From Halopenitus persicus (GTDB lineage: Archaea; Halobacteriota; Halobacteria; Halobacteriales; Haloferacaceae), in assembly GCF_002355635.1 (NCBI RefSeq), contig NZ_AP017558.1, forward strand, positions 930,001 to 994,000: DNA of 64,000 nucleotides, given 5' to 3'. The notes under the pieces were generated by a model. That model worked only from the letters and a program-made list of their open reading frames with translations, did no database searches and was not told the origin of the DNA. A program made the translations under genes and the position numbers. Shown piece after piece: positions 1 through 8,046 of the stretch. Numbering within the stretch: the first letter of the stretch is position 1; every line of letters begins with the position of its first letter.

Positions 1-50
1 GTTTCGCTCGACGTGTGCGGCGGGCGTCGCTCGCGACGCCGGCGGTCATC

Positions 51-146
51 GACGCCGACGTGCACTCATCTCCCGATGCCGACGTGCACTCATCTCCCGA
101 CGCCGACGTGCACTCATCTCCCGATGCCGACGTGCACTCATCCTTC
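51..146. repeat. 24-bp tandem repeat, about 4 copies
   Basis: Four near-identical 24-bp units run at 51-74, 75-98, 99-122 and 123-146, the last one diverged. The last unit contains the stop codon of the minus-strand membrane-protein gene (stop at 138-140), so the array begins in the gene's last codons and runs into the downstream region. Each unit carries its own copy of the TGA context. There are no unique spacers, so this is not a CRISPR array. Confidence 0.9.
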
Positions 147-794
147 AACGTCGGCGGGAGCGGTCCGCGAGCTGTGGATCCAGGTTCTGGTCAGCCCGCC
201 CACCCCGACGGACGCCACCGCGACCCAGACGAGCGCGGCGCCCACGGCCGGGAGGAACAGCCAGCCGACCGCGCTGAGCGCCGCGCCGACCACCAGCCCG
301 CTGCGAGCGCGTCGTCCCCCGATCAGGTCGGTCACGATCGTTCCGACGACCAGGAACCCGAGGCCGCCCAAAAGCGAGAGGCCGACGCCGAGGACGACGG
401 GGGCGAGGTAGCCAACCGGGGGCCCGGCGAGGCCGATCCGCGTCAGCAGGTCGTTGGCGTACAGGCCCGCGAACGCGACGAGACCGTAGGCAACCAGGCC
501 GTAGAGGGCCGCAACGGCCGGGCGGGCCATCGTGTCGGCGATCGCTCGGTCGAGCAGGTCGCGGCGACGAACGAGGATCCCGCCGCCGAACGCCGCGACG
601 AGGAGAAACGACCCGACCGCCCTGACGACCGGCGAGGAGGGGTCGATGAGCCCCGAACCGAGCGTCGCCGGCTCGATGGGAACCGAACCGACCGGCCGTG
701 CCGCGGCGACGCCCGGCACCGTCGCGAGCGCGATCAGGACGCCGAACACCCGTGCCACGTGGATCGGCGCCCGTCTCGAGTGGGTTGCACACAT
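138..794 (-). CDS. Haloarchaeal multi-pass membrane protein
   Basis: A 218-residue protein of unknown function. It has an N-terminal signal-like hydrophobic stretch ending in an Ala-rich region (about residues 14-32), a hydrophobic segment near residues 58-75, and three to four further transmembrane segments between about residues 90 and 205. The Gly/Ala/Val-rich composition and lack of catalytic motifs point to a small integral membrane protein, possibly of the polymer-forming-protein-associated kind seen in haloarchaea, but I do not recognise the family. Its stop codon lies in a 24-bp tandem array. It is divergent from the zinc-ribbon gene at 875, about 80 bp away. Confidence 0.7.
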   Translation of the reverse strand: MCATHSRRAPIHVARVFGVLIALATVPGVAAARPVGSVPIEPATLGSGLIDPSSPVVRAVGSFLLVAAFGGGILVRRRDLLDRAIADTMARPAVAALYGLVAYGLVAFAGLYANDLLTRIGLAGPPVGYLAPVVLGVGLSLLGGLGFLVVGTIVTDLIGGRRARSGLVVGAALSAVGWLFLPAVGAALVWVAVASVGVGGLTRTWIHSSRTAPADVEG

Positions 795-844
795 ACCGCG
801 TGCGTGGGGAGTCGGGGTCGAAAAGCTGTCGGCTCGACGAGCGA

Positions 845-849
845 TTTAT
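845..849 (+). promoter_or_regulatory. TATA box of leaderless GTG gene
   Basis: A TTTAT element is centred about 28 nt before the GTG at 875. This is the usual haloarchaeal spacing for a transcript that starts at the start codon, and it supports choosing that GTG. Confidence 0.5.
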
Positions 850-874
850 CCCCGTGTGCGAGAAATGGTAACAT

Positions 875-1291
875 GTGACGGGCGCGTTACACGCCATCCT
901 GGTCGGTCTCAAGCGGGTCGGTGAACGGCTGGTCGCGCCGCTGCGCAGCGGTGAGGGACCCAACAAGTTCCGACTCTCGAGCGTCGACACGGCAACCACG
1001 ACCATCGACGGGTCCGTCGGGTGGCACAACCGGCCGCCGGCGACGCTCGCGTGCCCACAGTGCGGCAGCGATATCTACCACCGACACGCCCACGACGCCA
1101 TCGACTGTCCGCGGTGTCGTGCGACGTTCGACGGCAACGAGTTCGACGACCTCGAGCTGATCGCGTTCGAGTGTCCGGTCTGTCGCACCGAGATGCGACA
1201 CGGCACGCGTCATCCGGAGCGGTTCGGGTTCCCCGAGTGGGCGACCTGCGACGCCTGCCGGTACCACTGGGAGTTCAGACACTCGTACTGA
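875..1291 (+). CDS. Zinc-ribbon protein
   Basis: A 138-residue protein. The C-terminal two thirds contain repeated CxxC knuckles: CPQC (about residue 61), CPRC (about 78), CPVC (about 97) and CDAC (about 115). This arrangement suggests two treble-clef or zinc-ribbon modules, each binding one zinc ion. Proteins of this kind are common in haloarchaea and usually have no assigned function; nucleic-acid or protein binding is the usual guess. I chose the GTG start because a TATA box sits 28 nt upstream. The gene is followed closely by a small membrane-protein gene on the same strand. Confidence 0.7.
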   Translation: MTGALHAILVGLKRVGERLVAPLRSGEGPNKFRLSSVDTATTTIDGSVGWHNRPPATLACPQCGSDIYHRHAHDAIDCPRCRATFDGNEFDDLELIAFECPVCRTEMRHGTRHPERFGFPEWATCDACRYHWEFRHSY

Positions 1292-1376
1292 CCAGCCGGC
1301 GGAGAACGTGTTCGAGGTGGCCGGACCACCGGGGAAACGTATTCGTGGACGGGCGCCGTCGATGGGACGAACGACG

Positions 1377-1565
1377 ATGGTGAACTTCACGACGGGCGAC
1401 CCGGTCGCGGTCGCGCTGGCGGCGCTGGCGGTCGGCCTGTTCGCGGTCGCGCTGGTCGCGATGTCCACGGACCGCCTGACGGCCGCCGGGATGAGCTTCC
1501 TCGCCGCGAGTATCGTCATCTACTTCCGGGAGAGACGAGTTGCCGACCCGGACGCGGCCGAGTGA
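1377..1565 (+). CDS. Small membrane protein
   Basis: A 62-residue protein with two hydrophobic segments (about residues 9-26 and 33-48) and a charged C-terminus. This pattern is typical of the many short two-helix membrane proteins of haloarchaea. No function can be assigned. An alternative in-frame ATG at 1362 would add five residues. The gene converges on the universal stress protein gene on the other strand, with only 9 bp between the stop codons. Confidence 0.55.
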   Translation: MVNFTTGDPVAVALAALAVGLFAVALVAMSTDRLTAAGMSFLAASIVIYFRERRVADPDAAE

Positions 1566-1574
1566 CCGGCGCGG

Positions 1575-2015
1575 TCAGTCCTCGACGGACATCCGGTCGG
1601 TTATCACCGGCACCGAGGAGGTGCGAACGACCTTGTCAGAGGTGCCGCCGAGTATCGCCCGGAACTTGCCCTGGTACGCGCTCCCGAGGACGATGGCGTC
1701 CAGCCCGTTCTCCTCCGCGTAGTCGACGATCTCCTCCGCCGGCGATCCCGTTCGGACGGCGGCGGTACACTCGACCCCATGCTCGCTGGCCATCCCGCAC
1801 AGCTCCTCGGTCACCTGCTCGCCGTAGCCATGGTATTCCTCGCGGATCTGCTCCTCGTCGTCGCGGATGTAGACCGTTCGCGGCGCGCCCGGCAGGTCGA
1901 CCACGTACAGCGCGTGGACCGACGCTCCGAGGGCGGCCGCGAGTTCGATTCCGTGTTCGGCGCCACGCCGCGCTTCGTCGCTTCCGTCGTACGGGATCAG
2001 GATGGTTTCGTACAT
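1575..2015 (-). CDS. Universal stress protein, UspA family
   Basis: At 146 residues this is the normal size for a single-domain Usp. The N-terminus has the family signature (ETILIPYDGSD, with the strand-1 Asp at about residue 10). The C-terminal part has the nucleotide-binding pattern (VLGSAYQGKFRAILGGTSDKVVRTSSVPV), which here takes the form G-x2-G-x(9)-G-T/S and suggests an ATP- or AMP-binding member. These cytoplasmic proteins help cells survive stress, but specific roles are rarely known. The gene stands alone between a convergent small membrane-protein gene and an intergenic repeat array. Confidence 0.9.
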   Translation of the reverse strand: MYETILIPYDGSDEARRGAEHGIELAAALGASVHALYVVDLPGAPRTVYIRDDEEQIREEYHGYGEQVTEELCGMASEHGVECTAAVRTGSPAEEIVDYAEENGLDAIVLGSAYQGKFRAILGGTSDKVVRTSSVPVITDRMSVED

Positions 2016-2357
2016 AAGTGTCCCTCGTTACCGATACTCATATCACGTAAAAATAACTTTGGGCGGACGCGGTCATGGACGGGCCCTCGGCCGTCGCGGA
2101 GCTCCGGATCGATCGGATACGTCGCCGAACCGATCGGAACCGGGGACTGCAGGGCCCTCACATCGCTCGGGCGCCGCCGCACACGTTTCATCCCGAAACA
2201 AAAAATAACGGAATATCGACACGTTGTGGATGGGGACGACGGAAACAGCTCGGAAGCAGCCGTCCGTTTCCGCCACCGGCGTCGCATATCGTCGACGACG
2301 TCGGCTTCCGCTACCGGCGTCACATATCGTCGACGACGTCGGCTTCCGCCACCGGCG
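2016..2357. other. Intergenic stretch with repeat array
   Basis: This 342-bp gap lies between usp (transcribed leftward from 2015) and the 3' end of the K+ channel gene. The 2040-2060 part is locally AT-rich and probably holds the usp promoter. The right-hand part (from 2268) is the 38-bp tandem array described separately. I see no RNA gene or credible ORF. Confidence 0.6.
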
Positions 2358-2380
2358 TCACATATCGTCGACGGCGTCCG
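2268..2380. repeat. 38-bp tandem repeat spanning a stop codon
   Basis: Three units at 2268-2305, 2306-2343 and 2344-2380 differ at only a few positions. The unit at 2344-2380 contains the last codons and the TGA (2358-2360) of the K+ channel gene. The two copies beyond the stop therefore look like duplications of the gene's own 3' end. Confidence 0.9.
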
Positions 2381-3617
2381 TCGTGGTCTCCGCGTCGGCC
2401 GCGTCAGCGAGGACGTCCTCGACCGGGTCGGCGTCCACGTCCATCACGGCCCGACCGAGCAGCCGGCCGCCGATGACGGTCGGCGTGATGACGCGGTCGG
2501 CGCCCACGTTCTCGAGCTTGTCGACGTGCCGGCGGTCGGTCGCGGCCGCAACGATCCGGACGTCCGGGTTGGCCTGCCGGGCCGCAAGTACGGCCAACAC
2601 GTCGCTGGCGTCGTCCGCCGTTGCGACCACGACGCCGGCGGCGTCGGCGATCCGGGCGCCGCGAAGCGCCTCGGCGTCGGTCGGGTCCGCAGTCACCACG
2701 TTGATCCCGTCCTCGCGGAGGCCGGCGGCCGTCTCGGTGTCGGCCGTCACGACCACGAGGTCGGTCGTGCCGCGGAGTTCCTCCAGGAGCGGTTCGGTGA
2801 CGTCGCCGTGGCCGAGGACCAGCACGTGGTCCTCGAGCAGCGAGAGTTCGGATGCGTTCATGTTTCCGAATGCGCTCGATATCCGTGATTCGATCGCCGG
2901 GATGAGCAGCGAGCCCGTCGCGACGGTAAACGAGCCGGTCCCGAGCACGATGACCGACAGCGTGAACAGCTTGGTGAGCTGGGTCGTCGGCGTCGCGTCC
3001 CCGTAACCCACGGTGGTGCCGGTGACGACGATGTAGTAGACGGCGTCGGTGGCCGACTCGACGCCCACGAACTCCTCTCGCAGCGCGTAGGTCCCGACGG
3101 TGCCGTAGACCTGGACGGCCAGGAACGCCACCAGCGCCGCGGTCTGGAAGGGAGTGAGGTCGATCGCCCGATCGAACTCCTCGCGGTTCACGAGCACGTG
3201 ACCGACCGCGAGAGCGGCCACGGCGAACAGCGGGACGTCCGTCGGGTCGGCCGTGAGCAACGGCAACAGCGCCACGAGCGGGAGCGCGAGGACTGCGCCG
3301 TACCACGCCACCCGAAGGCGCCGACGGAGCCCGACGGTCACCGCTCCGATCAGGAAGGCGAAGAAGACGCCGTAGAGCCGGACGAGCCCGGTCGCGCCGG
3401 GAAAGAGGCCGCCGAGCGGCCCAGCCAGGGCGACCGTCGCCGCGCTCAGATCCGAGAGGCCGGTGATGAACGCGAGGACCGCGACCGCCGCCGACAGCAT
3501 CACCGACGTCTTCGGCCCTGAGGCGGCCGCCCACTCGACCAGCCGGACCCGCTCCGGGTGCTCGAACAGCTCCTCGATCGCGGGCTCGGACGGCCGGTCG
3601 CGTTGGTCTCCCGACAC
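2358..3617 (-). CDS. TrkA-type potassium channel with RCK domain
   Basis: A 419-residue membrane protein. The N-terminal half has about five hydrophobic segments. A pore loop carries the K+ selectivity filter TVGYGD at about residues 202-207, followed by a final helix. The C-terminal half is a Rossmann-type RCK (TrkA-N) domain starting at the glycine-rich VLGHGDVTEPLLEEL, about residue 267 onward, which gates such channels in response to nucleotides or ions. I chose the GTG at 3617 because an AT-rich TATA-like element lies about 27-30 nt upstream, and because the upstream in-frame residues (to an ATG at 3689) are unlike the family and overlap that element. The 3' end lies in a 38-bp tandem array. 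The likely role is K+ flux control in a salt-in-cytoplasm archaeon. Confidence 0.88.
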   Translation of the reverse strand: MSGDQRDRPSEPAIEELFEHPERVRLVEWAAASGPKTSVMLSAAVAVLAFITGLSDLSAATVALAGPLGGLFPGATGLVRLYGVFFAFLIGAVTVGLRRRLRVAWYGAVLALPLVALLPLLTADPTDVPLFAVAALAVGHVLVNREEFDRAIDLTPFQTAALVAFLAVQVYGTVGTYALREEFVGVESATDAVYYIVVTGTTVGYGDATPTTQLTKLFTLSVIVLGTGSFTVATGSLLIPAIESRISSAFGNMNASELSLLEDHVLVLGHGDVTEPLLEELRGTTDLVVVTADTETAAGLREDGINVVTADPTDAEALRGARIADAAGVVVATADDASDVLAVLAARQANPDVRIVAAATDRRHVDKLENVGADRVITPTVIGGRLLGRAVMDVDADPVEDVLADAADAETTTDAVDDM

Positions 3618-3690
3618 GAACGACGATACGGCGGTTCGAAATAAAAGGGTATGCCATAGAATGACAATCACGTCCGCTCGGGCGTCCATC

Positions 3691-3794
3691 CGACTCGTCA
3701 GCGATCCGAGCGCGTCCGACTCGTCAGCGATCCGAGCGCGTCCGACTCGTCAGCGATCCGAGCGCGTCCGACTCATCATCGATCCGAGCGCGTC
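3691..3794. repeat. 26-bp tandem repeat, 4 copies
   Basis: Four 26-bp units at 3691-3716, 3717-3742, 3743-3768 and 3769-3794 (the last with two changes) fill most of the space between the K+ channel gene and the BCCT gene, which are divergently transcribed. Partial similarity continues to about 3802. The period is not a multiple of three and the array is non-coding. Confidence 0.9.
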
Positions 3795-3868
3795 CGGCTC
3801 GTGGTTCCCATCGCCGTGACGTCAGGCGTCGACGATACGTCTTTACCGCGGGCCACGTACATTGTACT

Positions 3869-5965
3869 ATGTCAACGAGGGACACAATTCTCGAGCGTGC
3901 CCTCCGGGCGACGCTGGGTCCCGTGTTCGTGCTCTCGGGGATCGTCGTCGTCTCCGGGTTCTTCTTCCCGTGGCTCGTCGGCTCCGTGGTCTCGGGACGG
4001 GGCTGGGTGGTCGTCGCGCTGGTCTTCTTCGGAACCGGTCTCTCCTGGCTCGCGCTGCTGCCGGCGCGGGCCGACGAGGACCGGGAGGCGGACGCCGCCG
4101 ACGCGCAGGACCCGACCGTGCGTCGGCTCCTGTACATCCGCCACGGCCGGCTCCGGCCGGTTATCCTCCCGTTCATCGAGCGACAGGACCCGATCGTCTT
4201 CGGGGTGCCGATCGTCGGGACGCTCGCCTTCTTTCTCGTCTGGATCGGGGCGCCGAACGCGACCGGCGCGGCGGTCACGGCCGTGACCGGCTTCGTGTTC
4301 GCGGACCTGGCGTGGCTCTTTCTCGGAGCGGTCCTCCTGTCGGTCCTGTTCTGTGCGGTCCTCGTGGTCGGCCCCTGGGGAAGCGTTCGGCTCGGTGGGC
4401 CCGACGCCGAGCCCTCCTACACCCATCCGACGTACTTCGCGCTGTTCTTCGCCGCGGGGATCGCGGCCGGGATCGTCTTCTGGGGGCCCGCCGAGTCGTT
4501 GTTCCACTATCGGACGCCGCCGCCGTACTTCGACGCGGCGCCGCGGTCGGCGGCGGCCATCGACGGCGCGCTCGCGTACGCGCTGTTTCACTGGGGCGTC
4601 TCGGCCTGGAGCACCTACCTCGTGGTCGGGCTCCCGATCGCGTACTTCGTCCACGACCGGGGCGCGCCGTTGCGCGTCTCGACGGTCCTCGCGCCGTTCG
4701 TCGGCCTCGACGGACTCGACTCGCGGTGGGCCCGCGCCGTCGACGTCCTCGCGGTCTTCGCGACCGTCGGGGGCGTCGGCACGTCGATCGCGTTCGTCGG
4801 TCGACAGTTCCTGGTCGGGATCGAGTATCAGTGGGACGTCATCACGGGTGCGTTCGGCCCGGTCGCGCTGGTCGTCGGGCTGACCGCGACCGCCGTGATC
4901 GCGGCTGCAACCGGCGTTCACCGCGGGATCCGCCGGCTCTCGGGCGTGACGATCGCCCTCTTCGCCGCGTTCGTCCTCGTTCTGCTGGCGGTTGGGCCTC
5001 GGTCGTTCGTGCTCGAACGCGGCGGGCGAGCGCTCGGGATCTATCTCGTCGAGTTCGTCCCGCTGAGCCTGTTTCGGGACGGCGGCTGGGTCGTCAGTTG
5101 GACGGTCTGGAACTGGGCGTGGTGGTTCTCGTGGGCCCCCTTCGCCGGCGTCTTCCTGGCGGCGATCTCGCGGGGACGAACGGTCCGAACGGTCACGGTC
5201 ACCGCGGTCGGCGCGACCGCGCTCGCCTCGATGATCTGGTTCCTCGTGATGGGCGGCACCACGCTCGCGCTCCAGCACGCCGGGCGTGCCAACGTCCTCA
5301 ACGCCGTCGATGCCTACGGCGGCTCCGAGGCGGTCGCCGGGTTTCCGGTCCTCGCCGCGCTCCCGCTGAGCCGGCTGCTGCTGTTGGCGTTCCTGGCGCT
5401 GATCGTCGTCTTCATCGCGACCTCGGCGGCCGTCTCCACGCTCGTCGTCTCGGTGCTCGCGACGAAGCGCGGGCAGGCACCCACGACCGGCAGCGTCGTC
5501 CTGTGGGGAGTCATTCAGGGCGTGGTCGCCGCCGGGGTCCTCCTGCTCGGCAACGCGCAGTCGTTGCAGGACATGGCGGTGCTGACGGGCGCCCCCATCA
5601 CCGTCCTCGCGCTCGCCGCGATCGGCGGCCTCGCGGCGACGTTCCGGCGCGACGAGCGCGGCCACCGGTCGGCGGTCGGCGAGTTGCGCCACGCGCTCGA
5701 GCGCCGGGGGATCACGCTCGTCCCCGAACGCCCGGATCTGCACGATATGGAGTCGCCCGGGCCATCCGGACGCACTGGAGGGACGAACGTGGAGAGCAGG
5801 GAGACGAACGCGGAAAGCGGCGAGACGAACGCGGAAAGCGGCGAGACGAACGCGGAAAGCGGCGAGACGAACGCGGAAAGCGGCGAGACGAACGCGGAAA
5901 GCGGCGAGACGAACGCGGAAAGCGGCGAACGAAGCGCCGCGGACGACCGGTCCGACCGCGGCTGA
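3869..5965 (+). CDS. BCCT-family (betaine/choline/carnitine) transporter
   Basis: A 698-residue transporter with about 12 or more membrane segments. Two family hallmarks are visible: the glycine-rich helix FFAAGIAAGIVFWGPAES (about residues 193-210) and, near residues 408-425, the Trp-rich WNWAWWFSWAPF motif that forms the aromatic substrate box for trimethylammonium groups. FHWGVSAWSTY (240-250) is also typical. An extra hydrophobic N-terminal region of about 130 residues precedes the usual core. The C-terminal tail is hydrophilic and holds six copies of the heptad ETNAESG. The likely substrate is glycine betaine or a relative, as osmolyte or, given the demethylase genes downstream, as a carbon and nitrogen source. 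It converges on etfA. Confidence 0.9.
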   Translation: MSTRDTILERALRATLGPVFVLSGIVVVSGFFFPWLVGSVVSGRGWVVVALVFFGTGLSWLALLPARADEDREADAADAQDPTVRRLLYIRHGRLRPVILPFIERQDPIVFGVPIVGTLAFFLVWIGAPNATGAAVTAVTGFVFADLAWLFLGAVLLSVLFCAVLVVGPWGSVRLGGPDAEPSYTHPTYFALFFAAGIAAGIVFWGPAESLFHYRTPPPYFDAAPRSAAAIDGALAYALFHWGVSAWSTYLVVGLPIAYFVHDRGAPLRVSTVLAPFVGLDGLDSRWARAVDVLAVFATVGGVGTSIAFVGRQFLVGIEYQWDVITGAFGPVALVVGLTATAVIAAATGVHRGIRRLSGVTIALFAAFVLVLLAVGPRSFVLERGGRALGIYLVEFVPLSLFRDGGWVVSWTVWNWAWWFSWAPFAGVFLAAISRGRTVRTVTVTAVGATALASMIWFLVMGGTTLALQHAGRANVLNAVDAYGGSEAVAGFPVLAALPLSRLLLLAFLALIVVFIATSAAVSTLVVSVLATKRGQAPTTGSVVLWGVIQGVVAAGVLLLGNAQSLQDMAVLTGAPITVLALAAIGGLAATFRRDERGHRSAVGELRHALERRGITLVPERPDLHDMESPGPSGRTGGTNVESRETNAESGETNAESGETNAESGETNAESGETNAESGETNAESGERSAADDRSDRG
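5801..5926 (+). repeat. 21-bp in-frame repeat encoding ETNAESG x6
   Basis: Six virtually perfect 21-bp units lie inside the BCCT gene and encode an acidic, polar heptad at the cytoplasmic C-terminus. A degenerate seventh copy (TNVESR) precedes them. The near-identity at the DNA level suggests recent expansion and likely copy-number variation. Confidence 0.95.
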
Positions 5966-5972
5966 CCCGCGG

Positions 5973-7061
5973 TCACTTCGCGTCGCGGATCGCCTCGTTG
6001 AGCGCCGGCACGACCTCGTGGAGGTCGGCGATGACGGCGTAGTCGGCCTTCTGGATGATCGCGGCCTCGGAGTCGGTGTTGATCGCGAGGATCGTGTCGG
6101 CCCCCTTACAGCCGACCATATGCTGGACCGCGCCGCTGATCCCGCAGGCGATGTAGAGGGTGGGCGAGATCTTCGCGCCGGTCTGGCCGACCTGGTCGTC
6201 GTGCGGACGCCAGCCCTCGTTGACGGCGGCACGGGAGGCGCCGACCGCCCCGCCGAGGAGGTCCGCGAGCTCCTCGAGTTGGTCGTAGCCGTCGGGACCC
6301 CCGACGCCGCGGCCGCCGCTCACGACGACCCGGGCCTCGCCCAGCGGGACGCCCTCCTCGTCGGACTCCTCGTAACGGTCCACCTGCACGCGGAAGTGTG
6401 CGTCCTCGAGGTCGGGCGTGAGCGCGTGGACCGCCGGGTCGGCGGGGTCGGCGGCCGGTTCGAAGCCGACCTCGTGTTCGGCCGCGGTGAGCAGCTTCGG
6501 GTCGCCGCCGAGGAGCGCCTCCTCGATGAGCGTGCCGCCCCACCGCTGGCGGGTGAGCTCGTAGCTCCCGTCCGCGTCCGGGAGCTCGACCGCGTCGCCG
6601 CCGGCGTCGGCGTCCGCATCCACGGACTCGACGGCCAAGCAGTTTGCCGCCATCGACTGGCCGCGACCGGCGGCGACCTGCGAGAGGACCTCCTGGCCGC
6701 GGTCGCTGCCGGGCGCCACGACCGCGTCCGGGTCGCGGTCCGCGATGACCGCCTCGACCCCCGCGGCGTACGCTTCGGGCGCGTAGGCGTCGAGGCGCTC
6801 GTGGGAGACGACGTGGACGTCGTCGACGCCGTACTCGCCGAGACCGTCTGCGAGGGCGTCGCCGATCGATCCGCCGGCGGCGTCACCCGACTCGTCGGGA
6901 CCGCCGCCGGCGCTGGCTCCCGCGCCCGGACCGGCCACGTCGAAGGCGACCGCCTCGAGCGGCTCGCCGGTTCGATCCGCCACCTCGCGCGCGAGCGTGA
7001 CGGCCTCAAGCGAGGACTCGGCCGGCGCGTCGCCGTCGGCCTCGACGATCGCGAGGACCAT
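5973..7061 (-). CDS. etfA: Electron transfer flavoprotein subunit alpha
   Basis: A 362-residue protein. The C-terminal third is the conserved FAD-binding domain: VVSGGRGVGG (about residue 245), GQTGAKISPTLYIACGISGA (about 291-310) and ILAINTDSEAAI (about 327-338) are textbook ETF-alpha motifs. The cytoplasmic ETF heterodimer takes electrons from flavin dehydrogenases and passes them to the quinone pool through an ETF:quinone oxidoreductase, which is not in this window. It starts 1 nt after the etfB stop and so is translationally linked to it. With the dimethylglycine dehydrogenase-like gene upstream on the same strand, it is the natural electron acceptor for that enzyme. The N-terminal domain has a Gly/Ala/Ser-rich insert near residues 45-62. 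Confidence 0.95.
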   Translation of the reverse strand: MVLAIVEADGDAPAESSLEAVTLAREVADRTGEPLEAVAFDVAGPGAGASAGGGPDESGDAAGGSIGDALADGLGEYGVDDVHVVSHERLDAYAPEAYAAGVEAVIADRDPDAVVAPGSDRGQEVLSQVAAGRGQSMAANCLAVESVDADADAGGDAVELPDADGSYELTRQRWGGTLIEEALLGGDPKLLTAAEHEVGFEPAADPADPAVHALTPDLEDAHFRVQVDRYEESDEEGVPLGEARVVVSGGRGVGGPDGYDQLEELADLLGGAVGASRAAVNEGWRPHDDQVGQTGAKISPTLYIACGISGAVQHMVGCKGADTILAINTDSEAAIIQKADYAVIADLHEVVPALNEAIRDAK

Positions 7062-7062
7062 C

Positions 7063-7824
7063 TCACAGCACCTCCACGTCGTCCCGAAGCACCTCGAGGA
7101 CGTCGGCGGCCGCGTCGGGCCCGTCGCCGAGGATCTCGGCGGTGCCCCCGTCGTCGGCGGGTGACTGTAGCCGGACCATTTCCAGGCAGTCGGCGCCGGC
7201 GGGCTCGGGGGCTGCCGACGCGACCTCCTGCTTGCGGGCCCGCATCTTCGACCGCATCGAGGGATATCGAGGCTCGTTGAGCCCCTCCTTGACGGCGATC
7301 ACCGCGGGGAGGTCCACCTCGTAGACCTCCTCGCCGCCGCCGACCTCGCGCTTTGCGACCGCGGTGCCGTCCTCGACGTCCAGCGTCTTGATCCCCGCCA
7401 CGAACGGCAGGTCGAGCTGGCTGGCCAGGTGGGTGCCGACCTGGTAGTTCGCGGCGTCGGCCGACTCGTTGCCGACGAGCAGGACGTCGAAGTCGGTCTC
7501 CGCCTCGGCGACGTAGTCGGCGATCGCCGTCGCGGTGTCGACCGGTCCCCACTCCCCCTCGCCGGTCTCGAGCAGGGTGGCCTCGTCGGCTCCCATCGCG
7601 AGGGCCGTCCGGAGCTGTTCGTCGGCCTCCTCGGGTCCGAGGGTGAGCGCCGTCGCGGTCCCGTCGCGGTTCTCCGCGATCCGGACCGCCTCCTCGAGGG
7701 CGCACTCCTCGTGGGGGCTCATCGTGAACCCGAGGGTGCTCGTATCGATCCCCCGCTGGTCGTCGGTCAGTACGATCTTCGCGCCGGTGTCCGGCACGCG
7801 CTTGACGCAGGCGAGTGTGTTCAT
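7063..7824 (-). CDS. etfB: Electron transfer flavoprotein subunit beta
   Basis: A 253-residue protein that starts with the canonical CVKRVPDTGAKI and carries VGNESADAANYQVGTHLASQL (in part about residues 118-138), the AMP-binding signature region of ETF-beta. The reading frame stays open far upstream (to 7995), but that extension is encoded by a 17-bp tandem array and is unlike the family, so the start is the ATG at 7824. It pairs with EtfA to form the soluble electron carrier for flavin dehydrogenases. It sits directly downstream of the FAD/GcvT demethylase gene, separated only by the repeat-filled spacer. Confidence 0.95.
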   Translation of the reverse strand: MNTLACVKRVPDTGAKIVLTDDQRGIDTSTLGFTMSPHEECALEEAVRIAENRDGTATALTLGPEEADEQLRTALAMGADEATLLETGEGEWGPVDTATAIADYVAEAETDFDVLLVGNESADAANYQVGTHLASQLDLPFVAGIKTLDVEDGTAVAKREVGGGEEVYEVDLPAVIAVKEGLNEPRYPSMRSKMRARKQEVASAAPEPAGADCLEMVRLQSPADDGGTAEILGDGPDAAADVLEVLRDDVEVL

Positions 7825-7852
7825 ACGTGGTGGGTGTCGTGAACGGCTGGTA

Positions 7853-7954
7853 GTCGTTGGTGGCTGGCGGTCGTTGGTGGCTGGCGGTCGTTGGTGGCTG
7901 GCGGTCGTTGGTGGCTGGCGGTCGTTGGTGGCTGGCGGTCGTTGGTGGCTGACG
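7853..7954. repeat. 17-bp tandem repeat, 6 copies
   Basis: Six 17-bp units at 7853-7869 through 7938-7954 are nearly identical, with the last changed at one position. They are followed immediately by a 24-bp unit present twice (7955-7978 and 7979-8002). Together they fill the spacer between the demethylase gene and etfB and lie within the presumed operon transcript. Period 17 would disrupt any reading frame conserved between copies. Confidence 0.93.
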
Positions 7955-8002
7955 ACCGTGGGCGTCGGCAAACGGCCGACCGTGGGCGTCGGCAAACGGC
8001 CG
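7955..8002. repeat. 24-bp direct repeat, 2 copies
   Basis: Two identical 24-bp units (7955-7978 and 7979-8002) abut the 17-bp array in the spacer between etfB and the demethylase gene. Confidence 0.9.
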
Positions 8003-8046
8003 GCCGTGACCGCATCCGGCCGGTGGAGCGACGTCCGGGAGCCCCG

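Noticed and set aside
2358-3689. Longer K+ channel start at ATG 3689
   Set aside because: The extra 24 codons overlap a TATA-like element and are unlike the family; the GTG at 3617 fits promoter spacing.
7853-8002. Possible CRISPR-like repeat array
   Set aside because: The units are directly contiguous with no unique spacers and no cas genes are present, so it is a simple tandem repeat.
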